From contig NC_084482.1 in NCBI RefSeq assembly GCF_030035675.1, positions 220,805,943-220,869,942 of the forward strand: 64,000 nucleotides of DNA. The letters are read 5' to 3'. A model generated the notes under the pieces. That model worked only from the letters and a program-made list of their open reading frames with translations, was not told the origin of the DNA and made no database searches. This stretch comes from Rhineura floridana (taxonomy: Eukaryota; Chordata; Lepidosauria; Squamata; Rhineuridae). A program made the position numbers and the translations under genes. Positions 1-11,455 of this stretch are shown piece after piece. Numbering within the stretch: position 1 is the stretch's first letter; each line of letters begins with the position of its first letter.

Positions 1-1175
1 GACAGACTTTTTGAATTCTGTGAAGCCAATAATTTGTTTCTTGCAAACACATTTTTTGAGCAACCGAAAAGACGACTGTACACGTGGACATCACCAGATG
101 GTCAATATGGGAATCAAATTGATTATATAACGGGCAACAGAAGATGGAGAAGTTCCATACTTTCTGCGAAAACAACACCAGGAGCAGACTGTGGTACAGA
201 TCATGAACTGGTCATATCGAAAATCAGAGTAAAGCTAAAGAAGAACAACAAAGTAATCACAATGTCAAAATACAATTTAAATAAAATCCCAGAAAAATAT
301 AAAGATCAAATAAGGAACAGGTTTGAGGCTTTAAACTTAGTTGACAGAGAACCAGAAGAACTATAGAGTGAACTCAGACACATTATCAGGGAAGAATGCA
401 AAAAGACAATACCTCTAGTTCAAAAGAGAGAAAAACTTCAATGGATGACTGAAGAAACTCTTAAAATGGTTAAAGAGAGAAGGAAAGCAAAAGGAGACAG
501 AAACACAGTCAGAACCCTAAATGCAACAATACAGCGACTAGTAGGTAGGGACAAAGAGAACTGTTTCAATAGTTATTGTATAGAAATAGAAGTGGACAAC
601 AAAAAGGGAAAAGAAGAGCCCTGTTCCAAAAGATTAGAGAAATGAAAGGGAAATTTAAACCAAAAGTAGAGATGTTGAATAATCAACAGGGGAACACACT
701 GACTGACCAAGATGAAATAAAAGGAAGATGGAAGCAATACCCTGAAGAACTCTATAAAAGAGATGCAAAGATGACAGATTCATTCACGGAGGAGCCATAT
801 CATGAAGAACCAGAAATTTTAGAATGCGAGGTGAAAGCTGCTCTTAAAATACTTGGAAGAAACAAATGATCAGGAACAGATGGCTACAAGCTACTGAGAC
901 TGAATCTGTCCAAATTTTGACAAACATCTGTCAAGAAATATGGAAAACTAAACAATGGCCCACAGGCTGGAAGTGTTCCATATACATCCCGATTCCAAAG
1001 AAAGGGGATCCCAGGAAATGCAGTAATTATCGAACTATTGCCTTAATATCCCATGCAAGTAAAGTAATGCTCAAGATTCTACAACAAAGGCTCTTACCAT
1101 ATATGGAGCGAGAAATGCCAGACATCCAAGCTAGATTTAGAAAGGGAAGAGGCACCAGAGATCATATTGTAGTTT
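1..1175 (+). mobile_element. BovB (RTE) LINE, internal fragment
   Basis: The translation matches the polyprotein of BovB-type RTE LINEs. The end of the endonuclease domain is visible (YTWTSPDGQ, NQIDYI, GADCGTDHEL at about 79-210), followed by the linker and the first part of the reverse transcriptase (PIPKKGD, CSNYRTIALISHASKVMLKIL at about 990-1080, RKGRGTRDHI at about 1139-1168). The element is cut by the window start and stops within the RT, so the catalytic YADD region and the 3' end are absent. Coding is broken: an in-frame stop sits at 364-366, and the frame changes near 600-640 and near 865. It is a dead fragment. BovB is typical of squamates and ruminants, which supports a reptile source. 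Family assignment is by motif recognition. Confidence 0.88.
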
Positions 1176-1316
1176 GTGAAGGGTGCTGAGAGGAGACTCC
1201 TATTCCACTGAGAGAGCTCCAGTGGCCAGACTGGTTTAACAGTTAGCCACTCTGATTGACGCTCTGTGAGGGGAACAGGGCGTCTCCTAGCAACTCTCAG
1301 CACCCTTCACTAACTA
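1170..1316. repeat. Inverted-repeat DNA element (MITE-like)
   Basis: A left arm (about 1170-1195, core GAAGGGTGCTGAGAG) is mirrored by a right arm (about 1291-1316, core CTCTCAGCACCCTTC). The arms flank about 95 bp of spacer. The layout fits a short non-autonomous DNA transposon, perhaps of hAT type, inserted into or next to the BovB fragment, whose homology stops at this point. No clean target duplication was found, so the family is uncertain. Confidence 0.5.
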
Positions 1317-1533
1317 CATTTCCCAGGATTCTCTGAGGGAAGCCATGACTGTCTCAAATGAAATCAAGTCTGGTGTGGGTGTGGCCCCCTGATTACCCAA
1401 GCCCAGCAGCTGTGAGTCTGGCTTTTAGAACAATGACAGTTGGTTCTTACTGAACATGTCCCACATTATCATTGGGTCCCAGCCAAAATTTATTAAACTA
1501 ATTAAAAATCAGCCAGGCATTTCAATATAGGAA
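1317..1533. other. Unassigned spacer before the paralogue
   Basis: I recognise no gene here. The start (CCCAGGATTCTCTGAGGGAAG) looks like repeat DNA and may belong to a larger DNA transposon around the inverted repeat at 1170-1316. Homology with the 18-kb units begins only at about 1534. Confidence 0.3.
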
Positions 1534-1949
1534 TTCCTGCCTTCTCTGGAACCTTTCCTGCTGGAGCAAAGGTCCCCTTTCAAGGGCTCTGCTGCAATTC
1601 CTGCTTTCCTGGGACCTCTGCTAGCTGAGGGAACAGCCCTTGTTCCAGCTGCCAAGGAGCCTTTCTCGGGGTCCCTCTTGCCTACTGCCTTTGCTGTGTC
1701 CCTGCCTGAGTCAAAGAGTCTTGCTCTCTGTCCTGTCTTCTGGAGGTCATTCCCTACAAACTGTAGCCTCCACCTCCGTTCCTCTTCTCCAAACTGCCGC
1801 TTCTTCCTGCTTCAAAGAGAAAAGCTGACCTTTGGGCAGAGGAAGGAAGAGGGAGGAGGCAGCGGGTGCTCCCGGGAGCATCTCTTCCCACTGGGGGTTT
1901 ACAGTACAAGGCACAGAGTGTCAATCATCTGCTGAGGTTGCAGGAGAAA

Positions 1950-2000
1950 ATGCTCTGCTGGAGTTTGGGAGCTCCTGACCACTCTTCCTTCTGCTGCAAG
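1950..2000 (+). other. Exon-like plus-strand segment with splice donor
   Basis: A short ATG-led frame of 17 codons (MLCWSLGAP...) ends exactly at a strong splice donor (CAAG/GTAAGA, GT at 2001-2002). It lies antisense to the zinc-finger gene. The same frame, length and donor recur in the three units at 24358-24408, 42359-42409 and 60361-60411, although the middle residues differ between this copy and the units. It may be a first exon of an antisense transcript or chance. I recognise no protein family. Confidence 0.25.
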
Positions 2001-2092
2001 GTAAGATTTTTCATCACGGGGCAGCAGAAGGCGCCAGGTAGAGGCACTTTTTGCACTGAATGATCAAAAAGCCCCAAGAACAGAGGAAGTTG

Positions 2093-2288
2093 CATTCTAC
2101 CAGATCAGAGAATTGGTCCATCTAGTCCCGCCTGCTTACAGCAACTAGCTGTGGATGTCAGGCAGAGAAAGACCTTTCCCAGCACCTCCTACCGGATCCT
2201 TTCACCCCTCTTGCAGCTGCCAGGGACTAAACCTCGGACCTTCTACATGCAAAGCAGGTGTTCCCCTTCTGAGCTGCAGTCCCTCCCC
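2093..2288 (-). mobile_element. tRNA-derived SINE
   Basis: Read on the minus strand, the right end has a tRNA-like head with anticodon-arm-like text (CACCTGCTTTGCATGTAGAAGG) and a B-box-like part (GAGGTTTAGTCCCTGG). The body follows (ACTAGATGGACCAATTCTC). This is the common tRNA-headed SINE of lizards. The same insertion in the 18-kb units has lost about 85 bp of the body, so this older copy is the more complete one. Confidence 0.7.
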
Positions 2289-2388
2289 AAATATCCAGGG
2301 CCAGGCACCCATTTCCACGACAGCATCCCTGCAGTGGAAGGTTAAATAGCACAGGTACTAAATCCATACCTTCAACATTCATCAGTCA

Positions 2389-2763
<375 letters not shown>

Positions 2764-2789
2764 CTAATAGCCTGACCAGTGAGGCACAC

Positions 2790-3180
2790 TGGGATTTATT
2801 TATTTATTTATTTTATTGCATTTATATACCGCCCCATAGCCGATGCTCTCTGGGAGGTTTACAATAATTAAAAACATTAAAAACAGACATACAAATTTTA
2901 AAAACATTTAAAAAAGCAATTTAAAAGCACATGCTAAAATGCCTGGGAGAAGAGGAAAGTCTTGACCTGGTGTCAAAAAGGTAACAGTGTTGGCATCAGG
3001 CGCACCTCATCGCATATATCATTCCATAATTTTGGGGCCACCACTGAGAAGGCCTTCTACCTTGTTGCCATCCTCTGAGCTTCCCTCGGAGTGGGCACCC
3101 AGAGGAGGGCATTTGTTGTTGAGGAGAGGCATGTCAGGTGAGGCGTTCCATCACGTATTTTGGTCCCAAGCCATGTGACT
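2790..3180 (-). mobile_element. L2-type LINE 3' end
   Basis: Read on the minus strand, this piece carries the 3' end of the L2 reading frame (related units show RERAFSVVAPKLWN). It then has the typical GCGGTATATAAA tail and an ATTT/AAAT-rich simple repeat at 2790-2812. It is 5'-truncated and non-functional. It sits in the intron between the two visible exons of paralogue 0 and is shared with all 18-kb units. Confidence 0.7.
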
Positions 3181-3289
3181 CTTTTCTTGACCCCCCGTCA
3201 TTTCGTGATGAGTTCAATGCTAGAAACGGCTTGACTCTTGAAAAAGATCCCATCTCTCTAAGAGTGTATTTTAACAGTCATGTGTGTAC

Positions 3290-3442
3290 ACGCTAGTTCT
3301 ACCAGACACAAGTGGGGCGAGTGCTCGTGTGTTCAAGTACTGCTTGCAGGCTTCCCACAGGCATCTGGTCGGCCACTGCAAGAACAGGGTGCAAGAACAG
3401 ACGGGCTATTGGCCTGATCCGGCAGGCTCTCCTTATGCAGCC
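3290..3442 (+). mobile_element. CR1 LINE 3' end
   Basis: The text CTGCTTGCAGGCTTCCCACA, then GGCATCTGGTCGGCCACTGC, then GGCCTGATCCGGCAGGCTCT and CTTATG is the abundant squamate CR1 3' terminus. It is truncated and shared with the units (25690-25842 and equivalents). Confidence 0.65.
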
Positions 3443-3538
3443 TCAGAGGTAGTATTCTCCCAGAGCCCTCCCCAGTACGCTCAGGGAGATCCACCCCAGC
3501 TGTCCCCTCGGTCTCTCCCCCAATGATCCTTCCCTTAC

Positions 3539-3709
3539 CTGATTGGGCTGCCCGGCTGCTCTTTCCACTCTATCCCACAGAAGAGACAATCCGGATGGTG
3601 CCTCTGAGGCCATGGGGCTGCCTGAGAGGGAGGAGTAAACTAGGCCAGCTCTGGGACTCCCACAGCTTTCACCACGATGCACGTTTCGTAGGGAGCAGCT
3701 CTCAAAGGC
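3539..3709 (-). CDS. Exon preceding KRAB-A, paralogue 0 (likely start-codon exon)
   Basis: This exon is 171 bp with acceptor CCCCTGCAG and donor AATCAG/GTAAGG. It is open for all 57 codons and ends in phase 0 (LWDRVERAAGQPNQ), joining directly to GLVTFEEV of the KRAB exon. In other reptile KRAB zinc-finger genes the KRAB box is likewise preceded by a short exon ending in a similar PxQ tail. The first in-frame ATG is codon 34 (MASEAPSG), in weak context here (C at -3). The units have G at -3 and a further ATG at codon 10, which is GTG here. No SCAN domain was found upstream. The intron to KRAB-A is 1003 bp. Confidence 0.75.
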
Positions 3710-4105
3710 CTGCAGGGGAGAGACGAGGGATGGGAGGGATTTCACTCTTCATGCCAATTTGGGTTTCAGAGGTTTGAATATTATAAGCAGCCTCAATCCA
3801 AATAAATAAATGGCACGTCCCTTTCCTCTGTTGTGTTCCCCCACAACGCTTGATCTGCAAAAGGCCTTAAAGGCCCCAAATCTCTCTCAGAACATTCTCC
3901 AGTTTCTTCCAGACTTTTCTCCATGCTTGGGCACCTCTTGTGTCTTTAGCCACCCCCAGGAATTTCACCCATCTTGGACCCCTCACCTCTCATCTCTGCT
4001 TCTGCTTCCGCAAAGCCTTAATTCCTGCTCATCACAGAGTGTCTTCTCCACGTTGTGAATCATTTCAGGCTTTTATTATTGGGCCCTTTTCATCATGGAT
4101 ATAAT
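3710..4105 (-). promoter_or_regulatory. Upstream flank with candidate non-coding exon, paralogue 0
   Basis: No gene is visible. On the minus strand a good splice donor (GATGAGAG/GTGAGG, last exon base 3987) is kept in all units (26386 in the first). It could end a non-coding first exon. An ATG five codon positions upstream of this donor would run into a stop in the next exon, so coding use is unlikely. No promoter motif could be fixed. Confidence 0.25.
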
Positions 4106-5083
4106 AGTGACAAATAGTGGTAACAAGAGAGGAAGCTCTAGGCTTAATGGACAATATAAAAACTGACAAGTCACCGGGCCCGGATGGCATCCACCCGAGA
4201 GTTCTCAAAGAACTCAAATGTGAAATTACTGATCTGCTAACTAAAATATGTAATTTGTCCCTCGGGTCCTTCTCCATGCCTGAGGACTGGAAAGTGGCAA
4301 ATGTAACGCCAATATTAAAAAAGGGATCTAGGGGGGATCCTGGAAATTACAGGCTAGTTAGCTTAACTTCTGTCCCTGGAAAACTGGTAGAAAGTATTAT
4401 TAAAGCTAGATTAACTAAGCACATAGAAGAACAAGCCTTGCTGAAGCAGAGCCAGCATGGCTTCTGCAAGGGAAAGTCCTGTCTCACTAACCTATAATGT
4501 CAACAAGCATATAGATAGAGGTGATCCAGTGGACATAGTGTACTTAGACTTTCAAAAAGCGTTTGACAAGGTACCTCACCAAAGTCTTCTGAGCAAGCTT
4601 AGCAGTCATGCAATCAGAGGAGAGGTCTTCTTGTGGATAAGGAAGTGGTTAAGAAGCAGAAAGCAGAGAGTAGGAATAAATGGACAGTTCTCCTAATGGA
4701 GGGCTGTAGAAAGTGGAGACCCTCAAGGATCGGTATTGGGACCTGTACTTTTCAATTTGTTCATTAATGACCTAGAATTAGGAGTGAGCAGTCAAGTGGC
4801 CAAGTTTGCTGACGACACTAAATTGTTCAGGGATGTTAAAACAAAGAGGGATTGCGAAGAACTCCAAATAGACCTCTCCAAACTGGCTGTGCTGTGCCAC
4901 CCTAGTCAGAGGCAGCATGCTTCTGAAAACCAGTTGCCGGAAGCCTCAGGAGGGGAGAGTGTTCTTGCACTTGGGTTCTGCTTGCGGGCTTCCCCCAGGC
5001 ACCTGGTTGGCCACTGTGAGAACAGGATGCTGGACTGGATGGGCCACTGGCCTGACCCAGCAGGCTCTTCTTATGTTCTCATG
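4106..5083 (+). mobile_element. CR1 LINE, 5'-truncated, with RT and 3' end
   Basis: The reverse transcriptase is clear. SPGPDGIHPRVLKEL lies at about 4172-4216, DFQKAFDKVPHQ at about 4548-4583 and FADDTKLF at about 4803-4826, with the catalytic FADD motif intact. The CR1 3' UTR and terminal TTATGTTCTCATG follow. The frame shifts near 4480-4500 and an in-frame stop lies near 4694, so it is dead. The endonuclease is missing by 5' truncation. The units have continuous DNA at the matching site (about 26505 in the first unit), so this copy inserted only into paralogue 0 after the older duplication. No clear target duplication was seen. Confidence 0.88.
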
Positions 5084-5399
5084 AAAAACTTAATCTGCAC
5101 AGGTATTATTTCCATGTCATGCCCCTGACAGTTGGCATAAAAATAGGTTTTGCACACATTGTAAAGAAATTGTGGGGGTGAATTTGGTCTAATGACTCCA
5201 TCTTGGAGCTTCCTGGGGATGCAAAATGTCTCCACTCTTTCCATCAGAAATACGGGGAGAGGAATCCTGACCTGCATTCAGTCTAGTTCAGCTCACTTAC
5301 CAATGAAAAGAGTATGAAGAACTACTTGCAATACATCCATTTCAAAATCAGCAGGATGCCTTGTTAGTACCATCCACTCGTATAATCCAAGTTAACCTT

Positions 5400-5515
5400 T
5401 ACACATTTCTGGACTACAACCCCCATCTTCCCTGGCATTTGGCCATTTTGTCTGGGGCTGATGGGAGATGCAGTCCAACAATACCTGGAGGGCACCAGGT
5501 TACAGAACGCTGCTC
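5400..5515. repeat. hAT-type MITE fragment
   Basis: Two arms, TGGACTACAACCCCCATC and GCTGATGGGAGATGCAGTCC, are imperfect inverted copies around a short core. They match the arms of the intact-ended MITE at 21165-21300. The outer ends are eroded. The same fragment sits in each unit (26823-26920, 44824-44921, 62821-62918). Confidence 0.6.
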
Positions 5516-5585
5516 CAAGTTGAGCAGGTGATGCACGAGGTTGAAAGCTTAACAGCAAACTCATCTACTGTATAGGGTTGAACAA

Positions 5586-5919
5586 TGTTGGATGTTGTAT
5601 CTGGCGCAAGCAGATGCCCAGGATGCAGAACAGTATATTGACAGGCTAGATGCCAGTTGAAGCAATGAGCCGGACAAGCAATAAGTTTTAAGAGTCACTT
5701 TACTGACAATATATCACAAGCTCTCTCTGTACAAACTCCTCGACCCCCACACTCACAAGAGTCTGCTGGCCCTCTATATAGATAAGGCCAGCTGCCCGAG
5801 CCTAGGTTGCTTAGCAACGTGTCCTTGAAGATGGCTCGAGCTCTGCCAACTTTCGCTTCTAAGTCACGTAGCTCACTTGTGGAAATTTAACCTCTGCTTT
5901 CTCGGTTTAATAGCCAACA
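5586..5919 (-). repeat. LTR of the copia-type element (3' LTR)
   Basis: This 334-bp terminal repeat starts TGTTGGATG and ends GCCAACA. It is downstream relative to the element's minus-strand coding direction. It is almost identical to the partner at 8695-9029. Confidence 0.93.
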
Positions 5920-8694
5920 ATCCCCCACCTTAAATTTCCACATTCAGCCAGTTACATTTCTCTTCCATTTACATGTGTTACATTTTACATGTCATTACAT
6001 TTACATCATTTGGTTTTATTCTTTTGATACATTTCCTTTTATTTCAGTTTACATCACTTTCATTTGTAATACAGTTACTCCATTGCAATCTCAGCATCAT
6101 TTTCATTATATTTCATTACTCTTCATGATTTCCATCATCCCACTTTTTCCAGTTACTGAAGTCTATATGTTTAATGGAATTTATTTTAAATCTAACAGGT
6201 GGAATACCTTTTGTTGTTCTCTCTGATCTGCGTGGTTGTATTTCTGCCTTAGTGTCTGTGTCTGGCGATTCCTCTGTTTCTCTCTCAGAGCTAGAACTTG
6301 ATTCACTACTGCTGCCTGTTTCTTCTTGTTTTATGGGTACTGTGTCTGCCTGTTCTTCTTCATTACTACCTTCAGTGTTTCCCAACTCCACATATGTTTT
6401 CTCTTCCCAATCCTGCTCTATTGCTTGCACGCTTCTGCTTAACACTACAGACCTTTGTTTTGGCAGCCATATTCTGTAATACGTGTTTTCAAATCCCAGC
6501 ATGTACCCTTTGTCTGCTCTCCTTTGCAGCTTCCCTGTCCTTTTATTTTTTGGGAACATGTACCCAGCATTCTGCTCCAAACCTAATCAAATGGTTTAAT
6601 CTGGGTTTTCTGTCATACAATTTCTGATAAGGAGACATTCCAGTGGCCTTATGGAATATTCTGTTTTGAATGTAAGCTGAATACAGAACACACTCTCCCC
6701 AGAAACCTTGTGTTAAAGAGGAGTCACATAGCATTGATCTTATTGAGTCCTGAAGCAACCTGTTCCAGCGTTCAGCTAACCCGTTCTGATGAGGACTATA
6801 AGGGGCTGTTAACTCCTGTTTTATTCCTCTTTTATCCAAGTATTCAGTAAAAGAGTGTCCTAAGAACTCTCCTCCTTGATCTGATCTTATTCTCTGTATT
6901 TTGACACCAAACTGCACTTCAATTTTTGTAAGAAATCTTTTCAGTTTCTCTGCAGCTTCACTTTTAGCTTTTAGTAAATAAACAGTGCAGAATTTTGAAA
7001 AATCATCAACTATTGTCAGGAAATATCTTGCACCCCCCTGAGTAGGTTGAAATGGCCCCACTAAGTCCACGTGTATTAATTGATAAGGTGCATTTGTACT
7101 GGGCATGGCTTCTTTGTTCTTTGCAGCCACAACTGCCCTAGTTTGTTTACACACGTGGCAGTCTACATATTTTTCACAGTTTCTCAATGTCACATCATTA
7201 CTGTTCTCTGTTGTTTTCACCACATTTTCATATCCTATATGGCCTAGTTTTCTGTGCAATAAATGAACACAATTATTATGGGGTTTCTTATTAGCACACA
7301 TGAGTACATGATTTGTTTGTTTCACATCTAAGAAGAACAATGAGTTCCTCACTATTCCTTTCATGAATATTTTTTCTCCTCTCATTACATGCACTGAACC
7401 CCTTTTGAACATTACTGTGAACCCCATTTCATTGAGTTTCGACACAGCCATAATGTTACATTCGATATCAGGAACAAACAGCACATCTGTCATAATGGTA
7501 TTGAAACCTGCTAATTTCACTGTACCCTTACTTTTGATCTGTTTCTTAGATCCATCAGCCATTATTACATGATCCTCTACGTCACAAAATGTATGAAACA
7601 TAGATTTATCTTTGATTATACTATTTGTTGCCCCATTGTCAATTGCCCATAAATCTTTACAGTTATTTCCCTGCTCATTGTTAATACATTGCTTATTCTT
7701 ACTAGCATAGATCACCTGTACACATGGTTTTCTTCCTCTTTCTCTTCTTCTTGCTTCACAATTCCTTTGAAGATGTTGCTTGGAACCACAAAAATAACAT
7801 GCCTTTTGTCCATACAGTCTCTCTTGTGCTGCTTTGTTGTTCAGCTTTTCCACGTTGTGTTTAGACTCAGTCTTTTCCTGCTTTGCCATTTCTTGCCTCC
7901 TTTGAAATTCTTGTAAAAGTTTGCCTTCTATATAATCCATATTGAGATTTGCATCGTCCATTCCTTCCAAAGAGCTCACCAGACTATCATAACTTGAATC
8001 TAGTGAAGCTAATGTGATATACACTTTTTGTGTTTGAGAATGTTCAATTTCACGTTCTGACAACTCAGTAAACAGTCTGTTTATTTCCAACAAATGCTCT
8101 GACATGGTTGTATCTCCAGATAAGCGCATCTGATACAATCTTCTGGCAAGATATATTTTAGAACTGGCAGTCTTTTTCACATGAATATTTCTTAAAGTTT
8201 CCCAGGTTTCCTTTGCCGTTGTTGCATCACGCACGTGCAGTCATTGAGAATCATCAATAGCAAGAACAATTAACGCCTTTGCCCTCTCATCCAGCCTTCT
8301 CCAATCTGCTGGAATAGGCACCCCGGCGGGCGGGTCTTCTGCGATAGCTTTCCACAGGTCTTCTTTCACTAGAAAAGCCTGCATTCTCTGTTTCCAAGTG
8401 CCATAATTTTTCCCTGTCAGCCTTTCCAAGGGAATCCCGGCCGATAACGTAACAGACATACTTTCACTTTTCACAGTTCACCGCCTTTGTAATTAGAGCT
8501 TCTCACCTCTGTCCTTCAGTCAGGTTTTTTTTTTTTCAGACGGCTCTCTCACAGCTTTCAGCTCAGTTTTCGGTTTCTCCGTCTCTCTGCTGTTTTTCTC
8601 GCTGGTCTGCAGTTCTGGCTTTTCTTTGCCGCTTTTCTGCAATCCTCAGCACCAGGTAACCATCAGCACCAGGTAACCATCCTCTGCTACCACT

Positions 8695-9029
8695 TGTTGG
8701 ATGTTGTATCTGGCGCAAGCAGATGCCCAGGATGCAGAACAGTATAGTGACAGGCTAGATGCCAGTTGAAGCAATGAGCCGGACAAGCAATAAGTTTTAA
8801 AGAGTCACTTTACTGACAATATATCACAAGCTCTCTCTGTACAAACTCCTCGACCCCCACACTCACAAGAGTCTGCTGGCCCTCTATATAGATAAGGCCA
8901 GCTGCCCGAGCCTAGGTTGCTTAGCAATGTGTCCTTGAAGATGGCTCGAGCTCTGCCAACTTTCGCTTCTAAGTCACGTAGCTCACTTGTGGAAATTTAA
9001 CCTCTGCTTTCTCGGTTTAATAGCCAACA
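8695..9029 (-). repeat. LTR of the copia-type element (5' LTR)
   Basis: This 335-bp terminal repeat is the partner of 5586-5919. It would hold the element's promoter, since it lies upstream of the primer-binding site on the minus strand. It is followed directly by the AACAA target duplication. Confidence 0.93.
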
Positions 9030-9034
9030 AACAA

Positions 9035-9560
9035 CTGAGGCAATAAATTGATTTAATTATTATTATTATTACCGATACATTTTATTATATTTTTATATTT
9101 CTATGCAGGTCTTCCTCTAATGAGCTCACCATGATTTGTCCCCCTCCTTTTGTCTTCACCACGACACTGTCACTGGGCCCAGGACACCACCTGAATTTCA
9201 CTCCTGAGCAGGGATTTGAATCTGGGTCCCTGTGGACATAGCATTAAACTATGATTCCAAAAATACAACAGACACACACACCTGCACAGACGTTGAAGGT
9301 CCCACACAGAGTGGATGTCCGAAATCTGGAGTGGCACATAAAAATTCTGCACTGTTTATCCTCACAACAATCCAGTGAGGTGGGCTGGGCTGAACAAAAG
9401 TGGTCACTGCCCCAGGGTCACCCAGGGACCTGCATAGATCTGGGGGGGGGAGAGATCATAGACCCCTTACTTTTTTGGGAGCAGGCTCTCAGCAGAGTCC
9501 CCATGTCTCCAGCAACCTATGAGCCAATCAGCAAGAAAGGAGAGTGTATTAGCAACTGAG
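9035..9560. repeat. SINE-derived fragments, paralogue 0
   Basis: Two recognisable scraps of a common squamate MIR-like SINE lie here. GAGCAGGGATTTGAATCTGG at about 9195 is B-box-like. TTATCCTCACAACAATCCAG followed by TGAGGTGGGCTGGGCTGA lies at about 9356-9393. They are reordered, so the insertion is old and rearranged. No gene is visible. The units carry the same DNA at about 27130-27400. Confidence 0.5.
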
Positions 9561-11455
9561 AAGACTCTTCTAACATGCTTCCTTGTTCTTTCCTGATAAT
9601 TAGAGTGCACTTATGAATTTGCAACTACACTACAGTAGAGATGTGAAGGCCCATAACAAAAGTGGAAATATTTGGTGGGAAAGCAGGTTTTTTCTCCCCC
9701 CCGTTGCTCTGACCCCTCAACCCCAACAAAAATACCAAATCACCCCCCCCTTGCACCTCTTTGCCCTCTGCACGCTCCCGCTTCCTCCTCTCTGGGCCTA
9801 ATACTTTCTTTACCCGGAATACCAATGAAGACAGCCCTCCTACTTCCCCTTCAATATGCTCTCCCCCCCTCCATGTGATTAAGACTTCCTGCCTCTCTAG
9901 GAACCAGAACTCCTTTCCTTAACCCATCGGAGGACTAAGTGGCAAAAGCTGCTTCTGCCCCCCCACTGCCAGCATTTTCCTCCCTCCCTTCTGTCCCATT
10001 ATTGCACCTCATCCTCCTCTCTTGCCTCCCGCTGAAGCAGTGGCAAGATAGGTGTGTGCGTGTGTGCTGTGTGATATATAGAATATACACATTTGTGTGT
10101 AAAAAGTAAAGTGTTCAGGAGGGACGGTGTAAAAGCTGGAACGGAACACGCTGGAATGGGCTCTTTAGAAAAGAAATTGATGCCAAAAAAACTAGGATGT
10201 GTTAGAGACACATGAGAACAACATTTAGGAACAAAAACCATTCCGATAGCATTTTTATCAACCCATTAACAACCAAAATGCCCTCCGGAACGGAATGAAC
10301 AGCCCCGAATGGCGACTTCCCAGCGAGCCAGACCCACCAAATTCACCAGTCCCACATGACTACATGGGATGCATGCAATAAGACACAAAACGTCCACGCA
10401 AACCACGTTCCGATACCCGTTCCGGGCTATAATACATTTTTACGTAAACCAGCCCAGAACAGAAACTTCCAAATCAGCCAGACCTATCAAAATTCACCAA
10501 CCACACATGTTGCTGCCTCTCCTTTTGTTGGGAAATGGGAGATAGCACAGGATGACCCAGGAACCTCTGGGGTGATCAGCAATACCCTTTCTTGCTGTTT
10601 GTAGGTCCACTAAGCAGCACTATTGGTGCTGCTACCAGGTTGCGAATGGCTGGTGAATTGGGGAGGGAGAGAGAAAGAGAGATTGGAGGGGCATGTCGGC
10701 TGGCAGAAGGGGGAGAGAATAGAGTTTGCCTTCTGTGAAATAGATGTGCTATCACAGGAAAAAAACTGGGTTCAAAGAAGTGCTCTTGTGTGCTTGGGCT
10801 CAGACTCCACCTCTGCCTTGTATTCAAGTTCTGGGCCAAACCTCACCAGTTTGCTTTCTGTGAAATGAGTTTCTGACACAGCTACTTTCAAAATCAAGGT
10901 TATTAAAGTCTGGAACCTGTGGGAGGGACTCCTACTCATTGGGCAGAGCGCATGAGGTGGAGGCAGAAGAACTTTCCAGTCAAAAGGCTCTCAGGCAAGA
11001 AGGCTGGAGAACAGGACCTTGGACAGCCACTGCCAGTCTGAGGGCCAAACTAGAGGAGATACCAATCATGCAACAAACAATTGCACGATGAGCTTTGCAA
11101 CACTAAATTGAAGGTGCAGGGCAGCTGATCCCTAGTGGGTTCCTGACAAGCACCTGTTATTTACATTGGGAACAACAAGAATAACACCAGCTCACCAGTC
11201 TAATCACTTTTACTGGCTAGATCCCAAGGAAGAGGCAGGAGGGGACAGGAACAGGGAGTCCTTCAAGAAACCTGGTCCCCAAGATCAGCAGTTGTGCAAC
11301 TGACCTCCCAGTCAGTAATCTTCACACTTCTGATTCCCAGAAAATGGCATTCAGAGGCATACTGCTTCCCAGAGAGAAACTACAGGGAAGCATCATTAAC
11401 AATTGCATAACATGGATTAGTTACACAACATGGATTAGTTTGAAGTTACCAGACC
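9561..11455. other. Intergenic flank between paralogue 0 and gene 1
   Basis: No gene is recognised. A pyrimidine-rich tract lies at about 9695-9870 and a short GTGTGT/TATA simple repeat at about 10050-10100. From about 10300 to 11455 the DNA has no counterpart in the units. It includes a scrap of the tRNA-headed SINE body (CAGCCACTGCCAGTCTGAG at about 11024). The region may hold the promoter of paralogue 0, which would be upstream on the minus strand, but I cannot place it. Confidence 0.4.

Larger units (their letters stand above)
5586..9029 (-). mobile_element. Copia-type (Ty1/copia) LTR element, fossil
   Basis: This is a complete insertion bounded by two LTRs (5586-5919 and 8695-9029) that start TG and end CA, flanked by a 5-bp target duplication AACAA (5581-5585 and 9030-9034). 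A primer-binding site resembling initiator-Met tRNA (TGGTAGCAGAGG) lies next to the 8695 LTR, and a purine tract lies next to the 5919 LTR. Both show minus-strand orientation. Recognisable parts are gag-like with a CCHC zinc knuckle, a copia protease and an integrase core. The gag-protease-integrase order is diagnostic of copia. The body is clearly shorter than a whole copia element and it is broken, with at least two or three breaks. The LTRs differ at only about three positions, so it is young. It is absent from the matching place in the 18-kb units. Confidence 0.93.

Noticed and set aside
5586-9029. A working copia element or a host gene derived from it
   Set aside because: The body is broken and short, and it sits between fresh LTRs and a perfect target duplication, as expected of a recent fossil insertion.
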